Shown piece by piece: positions 1-10,745 of a DNA stretch of 64,000 nucleotides (position 1 is its first letter; each line of letters opens with the position of its first letter). The notes beneath the pieces were generated by a model, which ran no database searches, was not told where the DNA came from, and worked only from the letters and a program-made list of their open reading frames with translations. Both the position numbers and the translations under genes were made by a program. The stretch comes from Cryptomeria japonica (taxonomy: Eukaryota; Streptophyta; Pinopsida; Cupressales; Cupressaceae): contig NC_081405.1 of NCBI RefSeq assembly GCF_030272615.1, positions 654,680,920-654,744,919 of the forward strand, given 5' to 3'.

Positions 1-1716
1 TTTCTCTTTATACCGTGGTATGTTCACTTGGAGCATGTGATCTCCTAGGAGGGTATGGTAAGATCACAATGTCATGATGGGTTCCTAATTTAGCTGATTG
101 GATCTTTGATAGTGATCTAGTGAGTTCTCTTTGTATTGGGTGCATTTGATCATATGTTGAGAGCTTCATGGGAGTGCAAAGATTTTTTTTGAAGTTTAGC
201 ATGGATTAATCATTTATTGGTACTCATGGATACATGGAGACTTAGGTGAGGATATAGTTCTCTTGAGATGAGAGACATGTGCTAAGATGGTTACTCTTGA
301 TGAGATTTTAGTTGAAAGTTTGAGAAGCCTACACCTTGATTGGACATGAGTTCAATAGAGACCTATGAGGAGATTTCTCTTGGATGAGTCATGATGACTT
401 GGATATCTTGGAGAAGAATTCTCATTCCCCGCTCTTGGTCTACTCAGTGGTTTATCACTTGAGAGGTATTGCCCATTGTTTCTCTCAGGTGCTTTATGCT
501 TTTCTTTCATATTCATGGATCTTGAGCTACGATTAGATGGTTTTGGAGGATTCATTATGAGAGATGAATAGAATGTTTATATCCTTTGTATGTATTTTCT
601 TTTATGATGATCATAGGGGATGGTAGTGGGATGATTTATTGAAATAGGAAATGGAGTAGTTTGATATTATTTAAGAGGCTTACATCCATGTAGATACATA
701 ATGCATATGTTATGTTTGATCTCTTGAGGTTGAACGAGTTTGGATGTTGTTATGGCTGTTACATGGGGATGTAAAGGAGATCTTACTTGGCACATCTAAC
801 ATTTAGAGGTTTTTGTACAAGGACATGCTACATGTTTATGATTTACAGGTTCTCTCTTTGGTCTCGGTTATCTTCCTGGATGTTTAGATTCACATAGCAT
901 TATTTTTTTAGATTTTGGGTGGAGCTATGGTGATCACTAGTTGGTGGTCATATGTTGTCACTTGTACTTTTTTATTTTTTAGTGACGACATGGAGGTTCC
1001 TTTATCTCTTTCCTTTGTTGGATGTGGAGAACTTGGGAGAGCTATGGAGACTTGTCGAGGGAGATGTTTCTTGCAACAAATTTGTTTGGAGAATATGCTT
1101 ATCTTTGTGGATGGTCCTTGGGTACTATTTGGTTACATTTTCTATATGTTGTGAATGGTAGACTTAGTATGTCTTTGATCTTTTAGATTTGGCAGTACCC
1201 ATGTAGTGGGAGTTTTTGGATGTGTTTGGTCTTCATCATCTGGTTTACACATGGAGCTTGTGGTTGCAGTTTATGGGTTAGTTATTCTGGTGACGTGATG
1301 GTGGATACCTTTTAGGTATGTGCGATTGGATGGTTTAGCACTTGTTGTGGGTTCTATTTTTCAATCCTATGGGTTTATCAGTTGGATGAGAGCATTCATT
1401 TTGGTTGTTGTTCTAGTTGATGTTCTATCTTGTTCTTGGAGGACTACATTGTAATTGTGTTCTGGTGATGGGCTTTGAAGTTGATATTGATGCTTATGTA
1501 TAGCTCGTGAGCACAGTGGAGTGGTGGAAGTATCTTGTATCCTTTGTTATCACTGAGATCTTATGCTTGTGTTCTTTGGATTGGTGTCTTGATAGAGCAT
1601 GACAACATGCTTGATATTCGTGCAGTTTCATGGATGCTTGTGATGATGTGGTTTCATCATTTTAGCTCCTCAGAAGTTGATGTTGACTCTTGACAGGTCT
1701 TCGACAAGTGGGATAA
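1..1716 (+). other. Non-coding interior of a degraded LTR element
   Basis: No protein domain can be read on either strand; the short open frames overlap one another in different frames (for example 915-1161) and look like chance. The stretch is T/G-rich on the plus strand and runs into a purine-rich tract (1705-1716, read as acaagtgggata) just before a TGTTGGG LTR start. That is how the 3' end of a plant Copia-type interior looks. I infer a non-autonomous or fully decayed internal region; its left end is outside the window. Confidence 0.4.
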
Positions 1717-2589
1717 TGTTGGGATTAAGATGTCTGAACCTTATTGTCCTAACATGCCAAATTAATTAATTGTTGTATAATTGATTTATTCTAAGATATA
1801 AACTTCCTAAGTTGTCATTCATTTTGTGGGAACTCATGGTGAGGTGGCATCCTACATGGATGGTGATGAAATGGTATATTTCTTATTTTCTAGGAAGTTG
1901 GTACCCATTTGGAAGATGCTATGTTGGAGTGGAAATTGATTTGGTAATTTCCTATGTTGACCAAAGAGTCTTGGTTTTTAGCTTCTATTATGTATTGGAA
2001 TTGTATTATAGCTTTTGGCATTTATGGTGGAGTTCACTTGTACAAGTGGTGTGAGGTAAGGAAGGTGCCTATTGTTGGTCATAGTAAATTCTATGTTGTC
2101 TTTACATTGTATTTGGCAAGATGACCATTATGGATGAGATAGGTGTTGTTTCCTTGTAAGTTGTTATGAGAAACGTGTCATGGGATTAACAAGATATTAT
2201 TTATGACACAACTTACCTCTTAGGTGTTGAAGATGGTTTTCGTAACCATGGCCACCTAACTCTTATGTTAAGCTCTATTTATATGATGATGCCTTAACTG
2301 ATTTAGGAGAGGAGAGGAGTTCATTATTATAGGGTTATAATATTGTATTTTCTCCATGATGGATCAGGATGTAAATCTCCATGTAAAGGCTTAGAGCCTA
2401 TAAATGTATTGTAACTTGTTGTTGAATAATACATTGGCTCAATGTTTGAGAGATTGGGGTTTTATACCTGAAAGGGTTTTCCCCACAAATATTTGTGTTC
2501 TCTCTTATGTCTCATTCTTCTTGTTTCATGATGCTAAAGTATTTGTATGTCGTAATGCTACTAAAATTTTCTTAGATCTGTAAATTGCA
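1717..2589 (+). mobile_element. Copia-type 3' LTR or solo LTR
   Basis: The stretch starts TGTTGGGATT directly after a polypurine tract. About 100 bases before its end it carries gggttttccccac (2474-2486), the box commonly found near the 3' end of plant Copia LTRs. The right border at a CA near 2589 is approximate because no PBS follows. No partner LTR is visible, so it may be a solo LTR or the 3' LTR of an element that starts left of the window. The short open frame at 1812-2054 lies inside it and is not a gene. Confidence 0.55.
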
Positions 2590-2612
2590 ATCACTTTCCT
2601 CTAAGGTCTTAG

Positions 2613-3513
2613 TCATGGGAAATCAACTATGTCTGTTCCCACTTTTATGGCATAGTAGTATGTCCTTGTATCAACATGTTGTAATTTGTATTGATGAATA
2701 TATGTGATATTGGAGGTGCATATTGATCTCAGATGACTTTCTGGGATGCCCCATTTCCCTTCACTTTTGCTGGCATGAATGACTTGTTGTCTTGCAAGAT
2801 GATCCTTGAATTCTTGAATCCTAAGGAGATCATCCATAGGAGATTTATTATCATTTCCTAGGCCTTTTGTGGCAATTTGTGTAGGAGGGTTTATAGGTAC
2901 TTGAATTCCTTTTTCAAAAAATTTCAAGTCCTTGTCCTCTAAAACCTTGTTTTGATATTATATTAAAGTTACCCCAATAAGAATCCTTTAATTGAGAAGG
3001 CGGGGGAACATTATAATAAATTTCTTTGAAATTGTAGTGTAAAGATGTTTATAAGGAATGAAAGGATTAGTAGATGAGGAAATAATATCTTGTGGAGGAA
3101 GGCTTTCCTTTCTTTCATCATGCATATCCTCTTTAGTAGATTGGGAAGGAAGATCCTTATCATCTAAGGACTCATCATTTCTTAATGTTATATGGGGAGA
3201 GAGGTCCTGAAGAAATGCATAACATCATCTTATCTACAAATATTTTGATGTTTAAGATAGGTTCTAGGGGAATAAGGAGGATCTAGAGGGATGGAAGTAC
3301 CAATATTTTGATCTTACCTCCCTTGCGCAAGGGTATGTGTATGAGAAGAAGATGGGGCCATGTTTCTCTTCAATGCTTGCTCTCCATTAGAGAGATCATT
3401 GATAGGAGCATTATCTCTTTCTTCATTCACATTAGATACCCTAGGAGAGGTATAAGTATTAGTTTTATCATCGCCATCTCTAGGATTAGGATCTACAAAA
3501 GCTTTTAGGTGAT
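2613..3513 (-). pseudogene. Decayed spliced coding remnant in the Gypsy #1 interior
   Basis: I do not recognise the protein. Reading the minus strand from 3513 down, an acceptor-like CATACGTAG precedes an open stretch containing the residues DHLKAFVDPNPRDGD, which ends at a donor-like GGGAG/GTAAGA (3318/3317). Lower down the frame resumes as an acidic, Ser-rich stretch (about 3200-3050). It then breaks and continues as the 104-residue stretch 2927-2613, starting MKFFEKGIQVPINPP, which stops 24 bases from the neighbouring LTR. Composition is hydrophilic, without membrane segments or a zinc knuckle. The position downstream of the Gypsy #1 5' LTR and leader suggests a gag-like or extra ORF of that element, but this is inference. 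At least two stops and one frameshift break it. Confidence 0.35.
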
Positions 3514-3829
3514 CTACGTATGAAATGCATTTGCCCAAAAACATCACCATAGCACAAAGTATATGATAGATGCAAGCTTTGAGATCTAATTGGTGACAAG
3601 GAAGAAACTTGGAAACCCTAAAAATGCAATATATCCAAGTGCTATGAATGAAAAGAAGTAACATGAAGTGGAAAAAGCCATTATCCAACACATGATTGTA
3701 ATTAATGTATGTAAAAAACAATGTAATCATATGTGAAATAGAAAATAAATCCAATCCATTAATTACCATGATGAATATTGAAATTTAAGTCCAAGGAAAT
3801 TCATTGAAATAAATTAGGATTTTATAAAT

Positions 3830-4720
3830 AAAACCACTTAATTTATGTAAATTGATGAGATTCATATTTAATTGATTTTTTTTTAAGATTTAAATTTTGG
3901 AAAGTGTGAAATGAAAATTTGAAAGTTGAGATTTGGAAATTGGAATTCGCAAAATAATTGAATAATGCAAATTTTTAGAAAAATGATTATTCAATTTTTA
4001 AAAAAATATGCATCCTCCTAGGAAATTTAAATTTATAATTAGGGCTTTGAAAATAACCTTTTAATTTAAATTTAAAATTACCCACAAGAAGATTTGAATT
4101 TATGCAATAAAAATTTACATTTAAAATTAGGGCTTTGTAGAATAAACTCTTAATATTAAAATTTAAATTTAAAGTTATCCACAAGAAAATTAAATTTAAA
4201 ATTAGGGCCTTGTAAAAAGAACCTCTTAATTTTAAAATTTTAAATTCGAATTAGGATTGAAATTTGGAAATTGAAAAATTGGGAAATGCACAAGATTAAT
4301 TTAAATTTAAAAATTAGGGATCTTTTAATTAACCACTTAATTTCTAAATTTAAATTTGAAATTGGATCCAAGATTGTAATTTTGGATTTGAATTGAAATT
4401 AACAACCAAATTTGAAGTGTGAAATTCAAAATTTAAACAACACACAAGATTAATTTTTTAAAATTTTAAAATTAGGGTTTTAGAAATTAACCACTTAATT
4501 TTAAAATTTAATTGTGAAATTTGTCTTGTAGATGAAATTTTAAAATTTGAAATTGAAGAAGTACTCAGACCTGAATTAATCCAAATCAAGCAATTCACAT
4601 GCTCAATTTTGAAATAAAAAAGGAGGGTTTTAATGAAACTAACCTCTAAATTTTAAAAATTTGCAAGGAAATCAAACTTGTAAGTAAAAACTTGAATTTT
4701 AATTTGCATACAGTCAAATT
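3830..4720. repeat. AT-rich degenerate tandem repeats in the Gypsy #1 leader
   Basis: A motif close to aaaattagggctttg followed by a variable A/T stretch and cttaatttaaatttaaa recurs at roughly 70-150 base spacing (near 4035, 4128, 4198, 4310 and 4470). Copies differ by many small indels. The short open frames here, such as 3987-4184, are by-products of the low complexity. The array sits between the PBS/LTR of Gypsy #1 and its decayed coding region, so it is probably leader sequence of that element. Confidence 0.6.
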
Positions 4721-4746
4721 TGGAAACAAAAATCAGAATTAATGGT

Positions 4747-4769
4747 GTAAGGAGTCAGGTTCACCAAAA
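4747..4769 (-). other. Primer-binding site of Gypsy #1
   Basis: On the minus strand, directly after the LTR end, the sequence reads TTTTGGTGAACCTGACTCC. The same TTTTGGTGAACCTGAC stands at the same place in Gypsy #2 (28744-28761). A TGG-initial sequence abutting an LTR end is the expected form of a tRNA primer site. I cannot name the tRNA. Confidence 0.65.
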
Positions 4770-5991
4770 TGTAAAGGGGAAAATTTGATTTGGCAATTTG
4801 CAACATAGAAGGAGAAATCACCAAATCAATTTTCTCTTAAGGGGGAAAGAAATCCTTTACATTCAAAAGAGGGTGGGGGGGGAGGGTCTACTAGATTCAA
4901 TCACAAATCAGATAAGGACTGAAGACTAAGTGGATTGATTGATTATGATGTGTGTTTCCCTCTTTTGTAAGTTGAAATGTTGATTTAGGGTAAAGTGCTG
5001 AAATTGAAGACAAAAATAAGAAAATATTGAGCTATAGGTTTGAGATTCAGTTGTGCATGTGGATCTAAGTAATGTGAACTAATTCGGATCTGCCTTGCGA
5101 AAATGACCCAAAAAAGAAAGGATCGTGGCGTTGTGTCTTGGTCCTTAGAATTTTTCGCACATCGAAAAGGATTTTTCTGTCTCTATGTTTGAAGCTTATT
5201 TCTAGAAGTATAGTTGCGCACCTATTTCTTGCACATAGAAAGAAGGGGAAAAAGGTTGGGAATAGGGGCTTTCCTAAGTCAAACCCTAGTTGAGGAGTCA
5301 ATCTTGAATGAAATATTGAAAATCCTTGAAATAAATAATGAAAAGGTATGCCTTCAGATATGCAATGAGTGATGATGATTCTTTTCTTCTTGAATGTAAT
5401 CACATATGTTATATGAAATGGCATGAACATGACAAAACCCTAACACACACATGCTTGCAAATGAATGAGGTAATGCTTCTCCATAATGGATAGATGAAGA
5501 ATATGCAGCCTTGAAGACCTCTAGAGATGCTTAATGATGAATGCTTCAATTCTTGGATGCTTGATTGCTTGAATGTAGTCTCCTTGCCTTATTCTTGTTA
5601 TTCTTGTATATCTGCCTTATGCCCAAATGAGAGGGGAAGACCTCCTTATATACTTTCCTATCATCAAACATATTAATTTTTTGACATAGGCTGACACAGA
5701 TAAAGGTTTCCCGCTCAAATTTGAGATGGGACCAAGGGTCAAAATTAGGCCCCAATTAAGGAGGACCATGACATGGTTCCATGGTTCTGGTGAGGACCAA
5801 GGTACCACGCCTTGGTCCTACCCCAAATTGGGCTAGGATTAAGGGAGCCCAACAAGCTACATGATGAAAGTAAGATGTTTATTGCATGGTGGAGGCATAA
5901 ATAGGTCCCGATCAAGCATGAGGACTATAACACTAAGTTGAGGGCCCCAATTGTGGTCAAAATTACAAAGGTTGCGATTTAGGATGCTACA
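4770..5991 (-). mobile_element. 5' LTR of Gypsy #1
   Basis: Read on the minus strand the LTR starts TGTAGCATCC (5991 downwards) and ends CCCCTTTACA (4770), giving TG...CA ends, 1222 bp, with a PBS immediately inside. Its right border cuts a Copia reverse transcriptase (5992 onward), so Gypsy #1 is younger than Copia #1. The partner LTR is not visible and is probably beyond the left edge. Open frames such as 5065-5430 and 5546-5808 are chance frames inside the LTR. Confidence 0.7.
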
Positions 5992-6290
5992 CTTCTTTAC
6001 CAGGTGCAATGTATCCCTCTGGTTGGATTATATAGACCTCTTCCTTAATGTCACCATTAATAAATGCATAGTTTACATCCATTTGAAATAGTTTCCATCC
6101 AAATTGGGCAGTGAGTGAAAGCAAAAATAATTCTAATTGTTTTATTTTTTCTTGTGGGAGCAAATGTTTCTTCATAGTCTAACCCTTCTTTCTGAGTATA
6201 AACCTTGGCTACAAGTCTAGCCTTATGTTTACATATACTACCATATGCTTTATATTTAGTTTTCAATATCTATTTCCATCCAATTTATTT
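5992..6290 (-). pseudogene. Copia reverse transcriptase, N-terminal fragment (RVT_2)
   Basis: The minus strand encodes the stretch KARLVAKVYTQKEGLDYEET, matching the conserved start of the Copia reverse transcriptase, where KGYTQ is usual and Gly is replaced by Val here. After a frameshift near 6150, VNYAFINGDIKEEVYIIQPE continues the domain; the usual form is D-V-(K/N)-x-A-F-L-N-G. The fragment breaks off at the Gypsy #1 border, before the catalytic YVDD box. Copying the element RNA into DNA would have been its role; it is non-functional. Confidence 0.85.
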
Positions 6291-6554
6291 CTTACTAGGT
6301 GGTAGATCAACAAGCTCCCAAGTTTTATTTTTTATCAAAGATTGATACTTCACATCCATATCCTCTTCCAAGGCTTAGACTCTAGTGTCTCATGAACAGT
6401 GGAGGACTCAAAATTATCAACTAAAGTCATTAGTGCAAATTTTACCTTACTTGAGCCATGTTGCGAGTACCTAAAGTGTAAGTGTTTGGGACTCCATCTA
6501 GCTTTGCATCTTGAATGGTACTAATATACCACTTTGGTAAGGATTTTGTGACAC

Positions 6555-7042
6555 TCATGGGTGTTGATTGACTATCAACGTTCCCATCATTTTTACCATC
6601 CATGTTGATATAGGAGAACTATCTAAATTAGATGATGATATGGAAGGAGAACTTATATCATTTTTGTAATAAAAATTTACATCCCTACTAATGTAAACCT
6701 TCTTTGTGTTGGGATCCATAAGCTGATATACCCTAGATTCATTACTATATCCAAGAACAATACATTGCATTGATTTTTTATCAAGTTTCTTACATTTTTG
6801 TTTAGAGACATGCATATAGGTAGTGAAACCAAACACATGAAGATGAGAGATAGAAGGTTTTACCCCTATCCATGCTTCTTTTGGAGTGATGCCATCAGGA
6901 GCTTTCGTTGGTGCACAATTCAAAAGATAAACTACAATGTGTACAACTTTATCCCAATATGCATGATCCAGTTGAAAATATTTCAACATACTTTGAATCA
7001 TCTCCATAATAATATGATTTCTTCATTTAGAAAAACCATTTT
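6555..7042 (-). pseudogene. Copia integrase, C-terminal part
   Basis: The frame contains Y-W-D-K-V, YLLNCAPTKA, PKEAWIGVKPSISHLHVFGF, KKLDKKSMQCIVLGYSNESR and ending ISRDVNF. These are the well-known landmarks after the Copia integrase catalytic core (LNRxPTKA, P-E-W-G-x-K-P-x-x-x-H-L-x-x-F-G, K-L-D-x-K-S, G-Y-S, R-D-V-x-F). The 150-codon stretch 7007-6555 is unbroken; the upstream part reads F-L-N-E-x-I-I-M-E just before the retrocopy border at 7057. The N-terminal part lies beyond the insertion, at 8472-8960. Confidence 0.85.
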
Positions 7043-7057
7043 GTTGAGGTGTGTATG
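7043..7057. repeat. Target-site duplication, left copy (15 bp)
   Basis: The sequence gttgaggtgtgtatg is identical to 8457-8471 and brackets the retrocopy. Removing one copy plus 7058-8456 joins the two halves of the Copia #1 integrase. Confidence 0.9.
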
Positions 7058-8456
7058 TTTTTTATTAAGGTAAAAATAGGTTTTGAAGGGGCCCCAAAAC
7101 CCTTTACAAACGGAACTTAACAGATATAGAAAAAAGAGACAAAAAGGAACAAACTGACGAAAAGCCAGCAAAAAACCATAGAGAACCGGCTAAAGCCCCA
7201 CAAAGCCAGCAAAACCAGCTAGACCCAAGAGAAGAAACTAATTGATTTTTTTGAAGGCATTAGCCAAGGTGTTGCTAATCCCATACAGTTCTTTGATATT
7301 TTCCCTAAGATTAGGGATATCCTTAGCAGAAGCACCTACATCTTTCTTGACACTTGCCCTGGTCCTCTTAGCAGCACCAGCTAGAGTAGCTTCACCACTA
7401 CCAATCTGGATAGTATCTTCATCCATGTCAAGGTCCACCACTGGTTTAGGAGAACTCGAATTATCAAAGACCTTAGCAATATCCTCCAAGTTTTTAGTGA
7501 CAGCTGACAGGATATTCGGGATAATGCCCAACAAATTTTTCATCACCACACTCCCTTCTTCCAGTGATTTAACCTTCTCCTCCATATCCTACTTCCATTT
7601 TATCTGATCCCTATCATCATCCTTCCTCTTCTCGTCTGTCTGTTTCCCATTTTTTTCTAGATTCTTCAAGAGTTCATAGGTCCATCTGTCATAATCCAAT
7701 CTCGCCTCAGTGAGTTTTTTAAGGTTATCCAGGAATAACCCTTTACCTGCACTTTCCTTATCCTCACTTAAACTGTCCTTAGTCATATCCTTCTCAGGAT
7801 CCTTGTTCTCCTCCCTCTCAAAATTCACATATTTTTCCTCATTATCCGTGTACTCCACATCCTCCATAGGGTGGTTGTTGTCCTTGCCAGGGCAATCACT
7901 GTGGATAGGGCTTTCATTGTCGGACTCATTATCACCATCTTCTTCCTCAATACCCACCTCCTCATCTTTCCAGATGTCTTCACCATCAGAATCATCTGTA
8001 TCCATTTCGCTGCCTTCTTTTCCAATTTCCTCTATTTTGATCTTTTTTTCATGGGTTTCCATCCAAGAGGCACTCTTACTTTTTTTGCCAGAGGATGCCT
8101 TCTCCTTGCTCGAATCGCCTCCCTCCAGCTTTCTCTTCCCCAGAGAGGCGGATAACCTCTTGTTTTCCAGAATGGCGAGGGTTTTACAGTGCTCATAAAT
8201 GAGCAGCAAAAGCCCGCAATGGAGAACCGGATTTGAGGGATTTGTACTCTATTTATTAAGGGACCTGAAAAGGTAGTAGGGCAGGGAGACCCTATTATCA
8301 TGTCTGGAATGGTTTAAAAGAACAAAGTGGTAAGTGTGGGCCCTGGAAAATCGGCTTTCAATAGTGATATATTCCATTATGGCATTCAAAACCCAACCCC
8401 AGATTTTCTTGATATTAGAAGCTTCATAGTAACCCCCTGTGGCTTTGCCAATTCTC
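7058..8456 (-). mobile_element. Retroposed insertion with A-rich tail and 15-bp TSD
   Basis: The 1399-bp segment sits between perfect 15-bp direct repeats. On the minus strand its 3' end is an A-rich tail (ccttaataaaaaa at 7070-7058). Long TSD plus 3' A-rich tail is the signature of LINE-mediated retroposition, either a 5'-truncated LINE or a processed copy of a host transcript. No LINE endonuclease or reverse transcriptase is seen. The content is a hydrophilic acidic protein region, described separately. It is younger than Copia #1. Confidence 0.75.
7238..8440 (-). pseudogene. Acidic, coiled-coil protein remnant carried by the retroposed segment
   Basis: The reading starts near 8440 with WVLNAIMEYITIESRFSRAH followed by FVLLNHSRHDNRVSLPYYLF. 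After a stop it continues as the 206-codon frame 8209-7589: a basic stretch (KRKLEGGDSS), a long Asp/Glu-rich region (roughly residues 60-150) and a Leu/Lys/Glu helix (FLDNLKKLTEARLDYDRWTY). A last stretch (7585-7238) holds KSLEEGSVVMKNLLGI and ends at a stop, with about 180 bases of 3' untranslated sequence before the A-rich tail. The first part resembles proteins I associate with plant transposon or plant-mobile-domain-like genes, but I cannot name a family. The long open frames suggest a fairly recent, translated source transcript. The plus-strand frame at 7710-8198 is an antisense shadow. Confidence 0.5.
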
Positions 8457-8471
8457 GTTGAGGTGTGTATG
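8457..8471. repeat. Target-site duplication, right copy (15 bp)
   Basis: Identical to 7043-7057. Copia #1 integrase sequence resumes immediately to the right. Confidence 0.9.
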
Positions 8472-8960
8472 TTGTAGTTAGTTGATGTCAAATTTTATTT
8501 TCCTTCATATATGTGGATAATTCTATGATGGTGTATTTTCCCCCTCAATCTAAGTGGACACAAATACAATGATGCATATCTTTCTCCACAAGAGTGGGAA
8601 ATATTTGAAGTAGGAAAAAGATTCATCTTTCTATTGTAAACATTATACCCACATTTTCCTTATATTATCGTCAACAAACAACTCCTTTATGACTAGGCAT
8701 CATAGGGCTACACATATCAGTATGCACTAGCTGCAAAGGTTGGCTAGCTCTATGCTTACTTGAATAAAAGGATTTTCTATGTTTGTTTCCTACTAATACA
8801 ACTAAAACAAATAGCACCCAACTTCTTAAGTAAGGTAAGCCCTCTGACCATCCATTTTTTACTAAGTTTGAACAAGTAACTAGACCTTAAATGACCAAAT
8901 CTACGATGCCAAAGCATAGAGAGATCATTGTCCTTTGCCACTAAGGCTTGATTATTAGCA
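8472..8960 (-). pseudogene. Copia GAG-pre-integrase and start of integrase core
   Basis: On the minus strand around 8915-8860 the text reads RHRRFGHLRSSYLFKLSKK, the His-containing GAG-pre-integrase element (normally W-H-R-R-x-G-H). A decayed C-x-x-C and then LQLVHTDMCSPM near 8720 follow; the latter holds the first catalytic Asp of the integrase core (usual H-T-D-x-C-G-P). Several stops and small indels break the frame, and the region runs into the retrocopy TSD at 8471. Confidence 0.75.
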
Positions 8961-9239
8961 TTTGTATTGAGGCTAAAAAAATTTCCAATCTTAGTAGCAC
9001 TAGTAACAATATTTTTATTTTTACACTTATCTTTGATAAGACAAATCTATTTATCTTGATTGCTATCAAACTCAATCCTAAGGTTGTGGTGAGGAAATTG
9101 ATTAACACACAGGAGTTTTTTGGTAAGTCCTAACATGTACAAGACATTAGTAAGCCTTCAACAATTTATGTCAATCTACAAAGATATGTTACCAATACCT
9201 TTGATTTCATGGGTGGTATCATCTCCAAGATTGACTATA

Positions 9240-9378
9240 CCATGATGGGGTTTCAATGTGAGAAACTAAGTTCCTTATGTCCAATCATGTGTTTGGTAGC
9301 ACTTCAGTCCACATACCATATAGAGGTTGATTGTAAACCATCTTTTGAGGTGTTCATTAAAAGCATGCATTCCTTGTC
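9240..9378 (-). pseudogene. Copia aspartic protease fragment
   Basis: The minus strand near 9320 reads IWYVD, then a stop, then SATKHMIGHKELSF. This fits the Copia protease active site W-Y-x-D-S-G-A-S/T-x-H-(M/I), but a premature stop replaces the Ser-Gly start of the D-S-G triad. It lies directly downstream of the zinc-knuckle part of gag, as expected. Between this and the GAG-pre-integrase (8960-9240) the frame is too decayed to read. Confidence 0.65.
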
Positions 9379-10240
9379 TAGATATTCTTCTGCTTCAGCA
9401 ACATTCCTTTGTTGCTTTTGTTTGTTCTTTTTCTCCCATTGTGGTTTGCCACTTTGAAATGACTTCTTTTGATGTGAGTTGTTGGATGATCCATTGTTGA
9501 AGGAATGTACCAATAATTTTTCACATCATGTCCAGCTCTTTCACATATTGGACACTTCTTCTGAGGTCTACATGAATTACTAGAGTTGGGAGGTCCACTA
9601 GACTGCTTCATAGGCTTCTTCCCTTTATGCCATGTGGTCATTGCACGATCATCGTGATCATTTTCCCGGCATATAAACTCTTATTTTTAGAGAAGATTCA
9701 CCAACTTCTCAAAAGTGAGTGTTGTCTCCATTACATTCAATGTTGTCAAAAATACATTATATTTTGATTGTAGTGCCCATAGAACAATAGGCTCTAAATC
9801 TACATCATCAACTATATCCCCCAATGCTTGTAGTGAGGCTCTCAACTCTACAATCCTTTTAAGAAAGGATTATAATTGTTCTACATTCTTCATCTTTAGG
9901 CCATGTAGCTAACTCTTCAAATTCAAGATTTGGTTCTAATTATTTGCCTCATATATTATCTTGAGCTTGTCCCATGCATCCTTGGCTATGGACGAGTCTT
10001 AGATGAAAGGTTGAACTTCATAAGACATGCTAAATAAGATGATCAATTTTTACTTTTTGTCAACTTGATCAAATTTCTTCTACTCATTAGCATCTGTCTT
10101 ATGCGATGTTGTGGTTCCATTGACTACATACCAAAATTCCTCAATCTCAAGTTGAGCTTTGAGTTTGGTTTTCCATGCAAAATAATTATTCCCACATAAC
10201 AGCTGAGAATCTGACAAAAGGAATTTTAGAGAACTTCCCA
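9378..10240 (-). pseudogene. Copia gag (UBN2-type) with zinc knuckle
   Basis: The left part (9641-9378) encodes the zinc knuckle CPICERAGHDVKNYW, matching C-x2-C-x4-H-x4-C with the last Cys changed to Tyr. Rightwards, interrupted minus-strand pieces read KLKAQLEIEEFWYVVNGT, DSSIAKDAWDKLKIIYE and VDLEPIVLWALQSKYN; these are the usual landmarks of the UBN2 gag family in plant Copia elements. Stops occur about every 40-60 codons. The protein would have packaged element RNA. Confidence 0.75.
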
Positions 10241-10725
10241 CGATTGTTATTATGAAAAGAATATTTTTCTAAACCTATTTCTCATTCACCCAGATCAATT
10301 ATTTACCAAAATAGGAACAAAAAAAATTAATGGAGGAGCCTTACCTCTAAATTAATGGCATGGGACAAAAAACCACCCTAGAAGCTTACATTAACACACA
10401 CTAAAGCTCCAAGTCTAGTTTTGAATTTGAAAATGAAAAATCATTATCTAATGTAAAACTATTTAAAAAATGATTCACCTCCTTGATAAACAGCCTCACA
10501 TACAACTGATTTACCATGACCCTTTATCCAATTCATAGCAGTAGCCTTCTTGAATTAGATCAATTGACTTCTTCCTTGGAAGAAAACATCAGGTGTCGCT
10601 TAAAGCCATGAAGCATAAATAGAGGATTTGAAGCATAAAACAACTTTAGGAAAAAACTCTAAATTATAGATTGTCGAAATTCCTTCAATCTTTCCTCAAG
10701 CGACATCCCTCTTCAATCCCATACC
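10241..10725. other. Leader of Copia #1, no gene seen
   Basis: The sequence between gag and the PBS shows no conserved coding signal. It is the expected untranslated leader plus a decayed gag start. Confidence 0.5.
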
Positions 10726-10745
10726 CTTGCCGCCAGCTCTTATCA
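10726..10745 (-). other. Primer-binding site of Copia #1 (initiator-Met tRNA type)
   Basis: The minus strand reads TAGTGATAAGAGCTGGCGGC. The standard plant Copia PBS is TGGTATCAGAGC, complementary to the initiator methionine tRNA; this copy differs by two changes (TGATAAGAGC). Confidence 0.65.

Noticed and set aside
915-1161. Two overlapping plus-strand frames with Trp/Leu/Phe-rich text
   Set aside because: Overlapping frames, no domain, and position inside a non-coding retroelement interior.
7710-8198. 162-codon plus-strand frame rich in Ser, Leu and Phe
   Set aside because: Antisense shadow of the acidic minus-strand frame 8209-7589.
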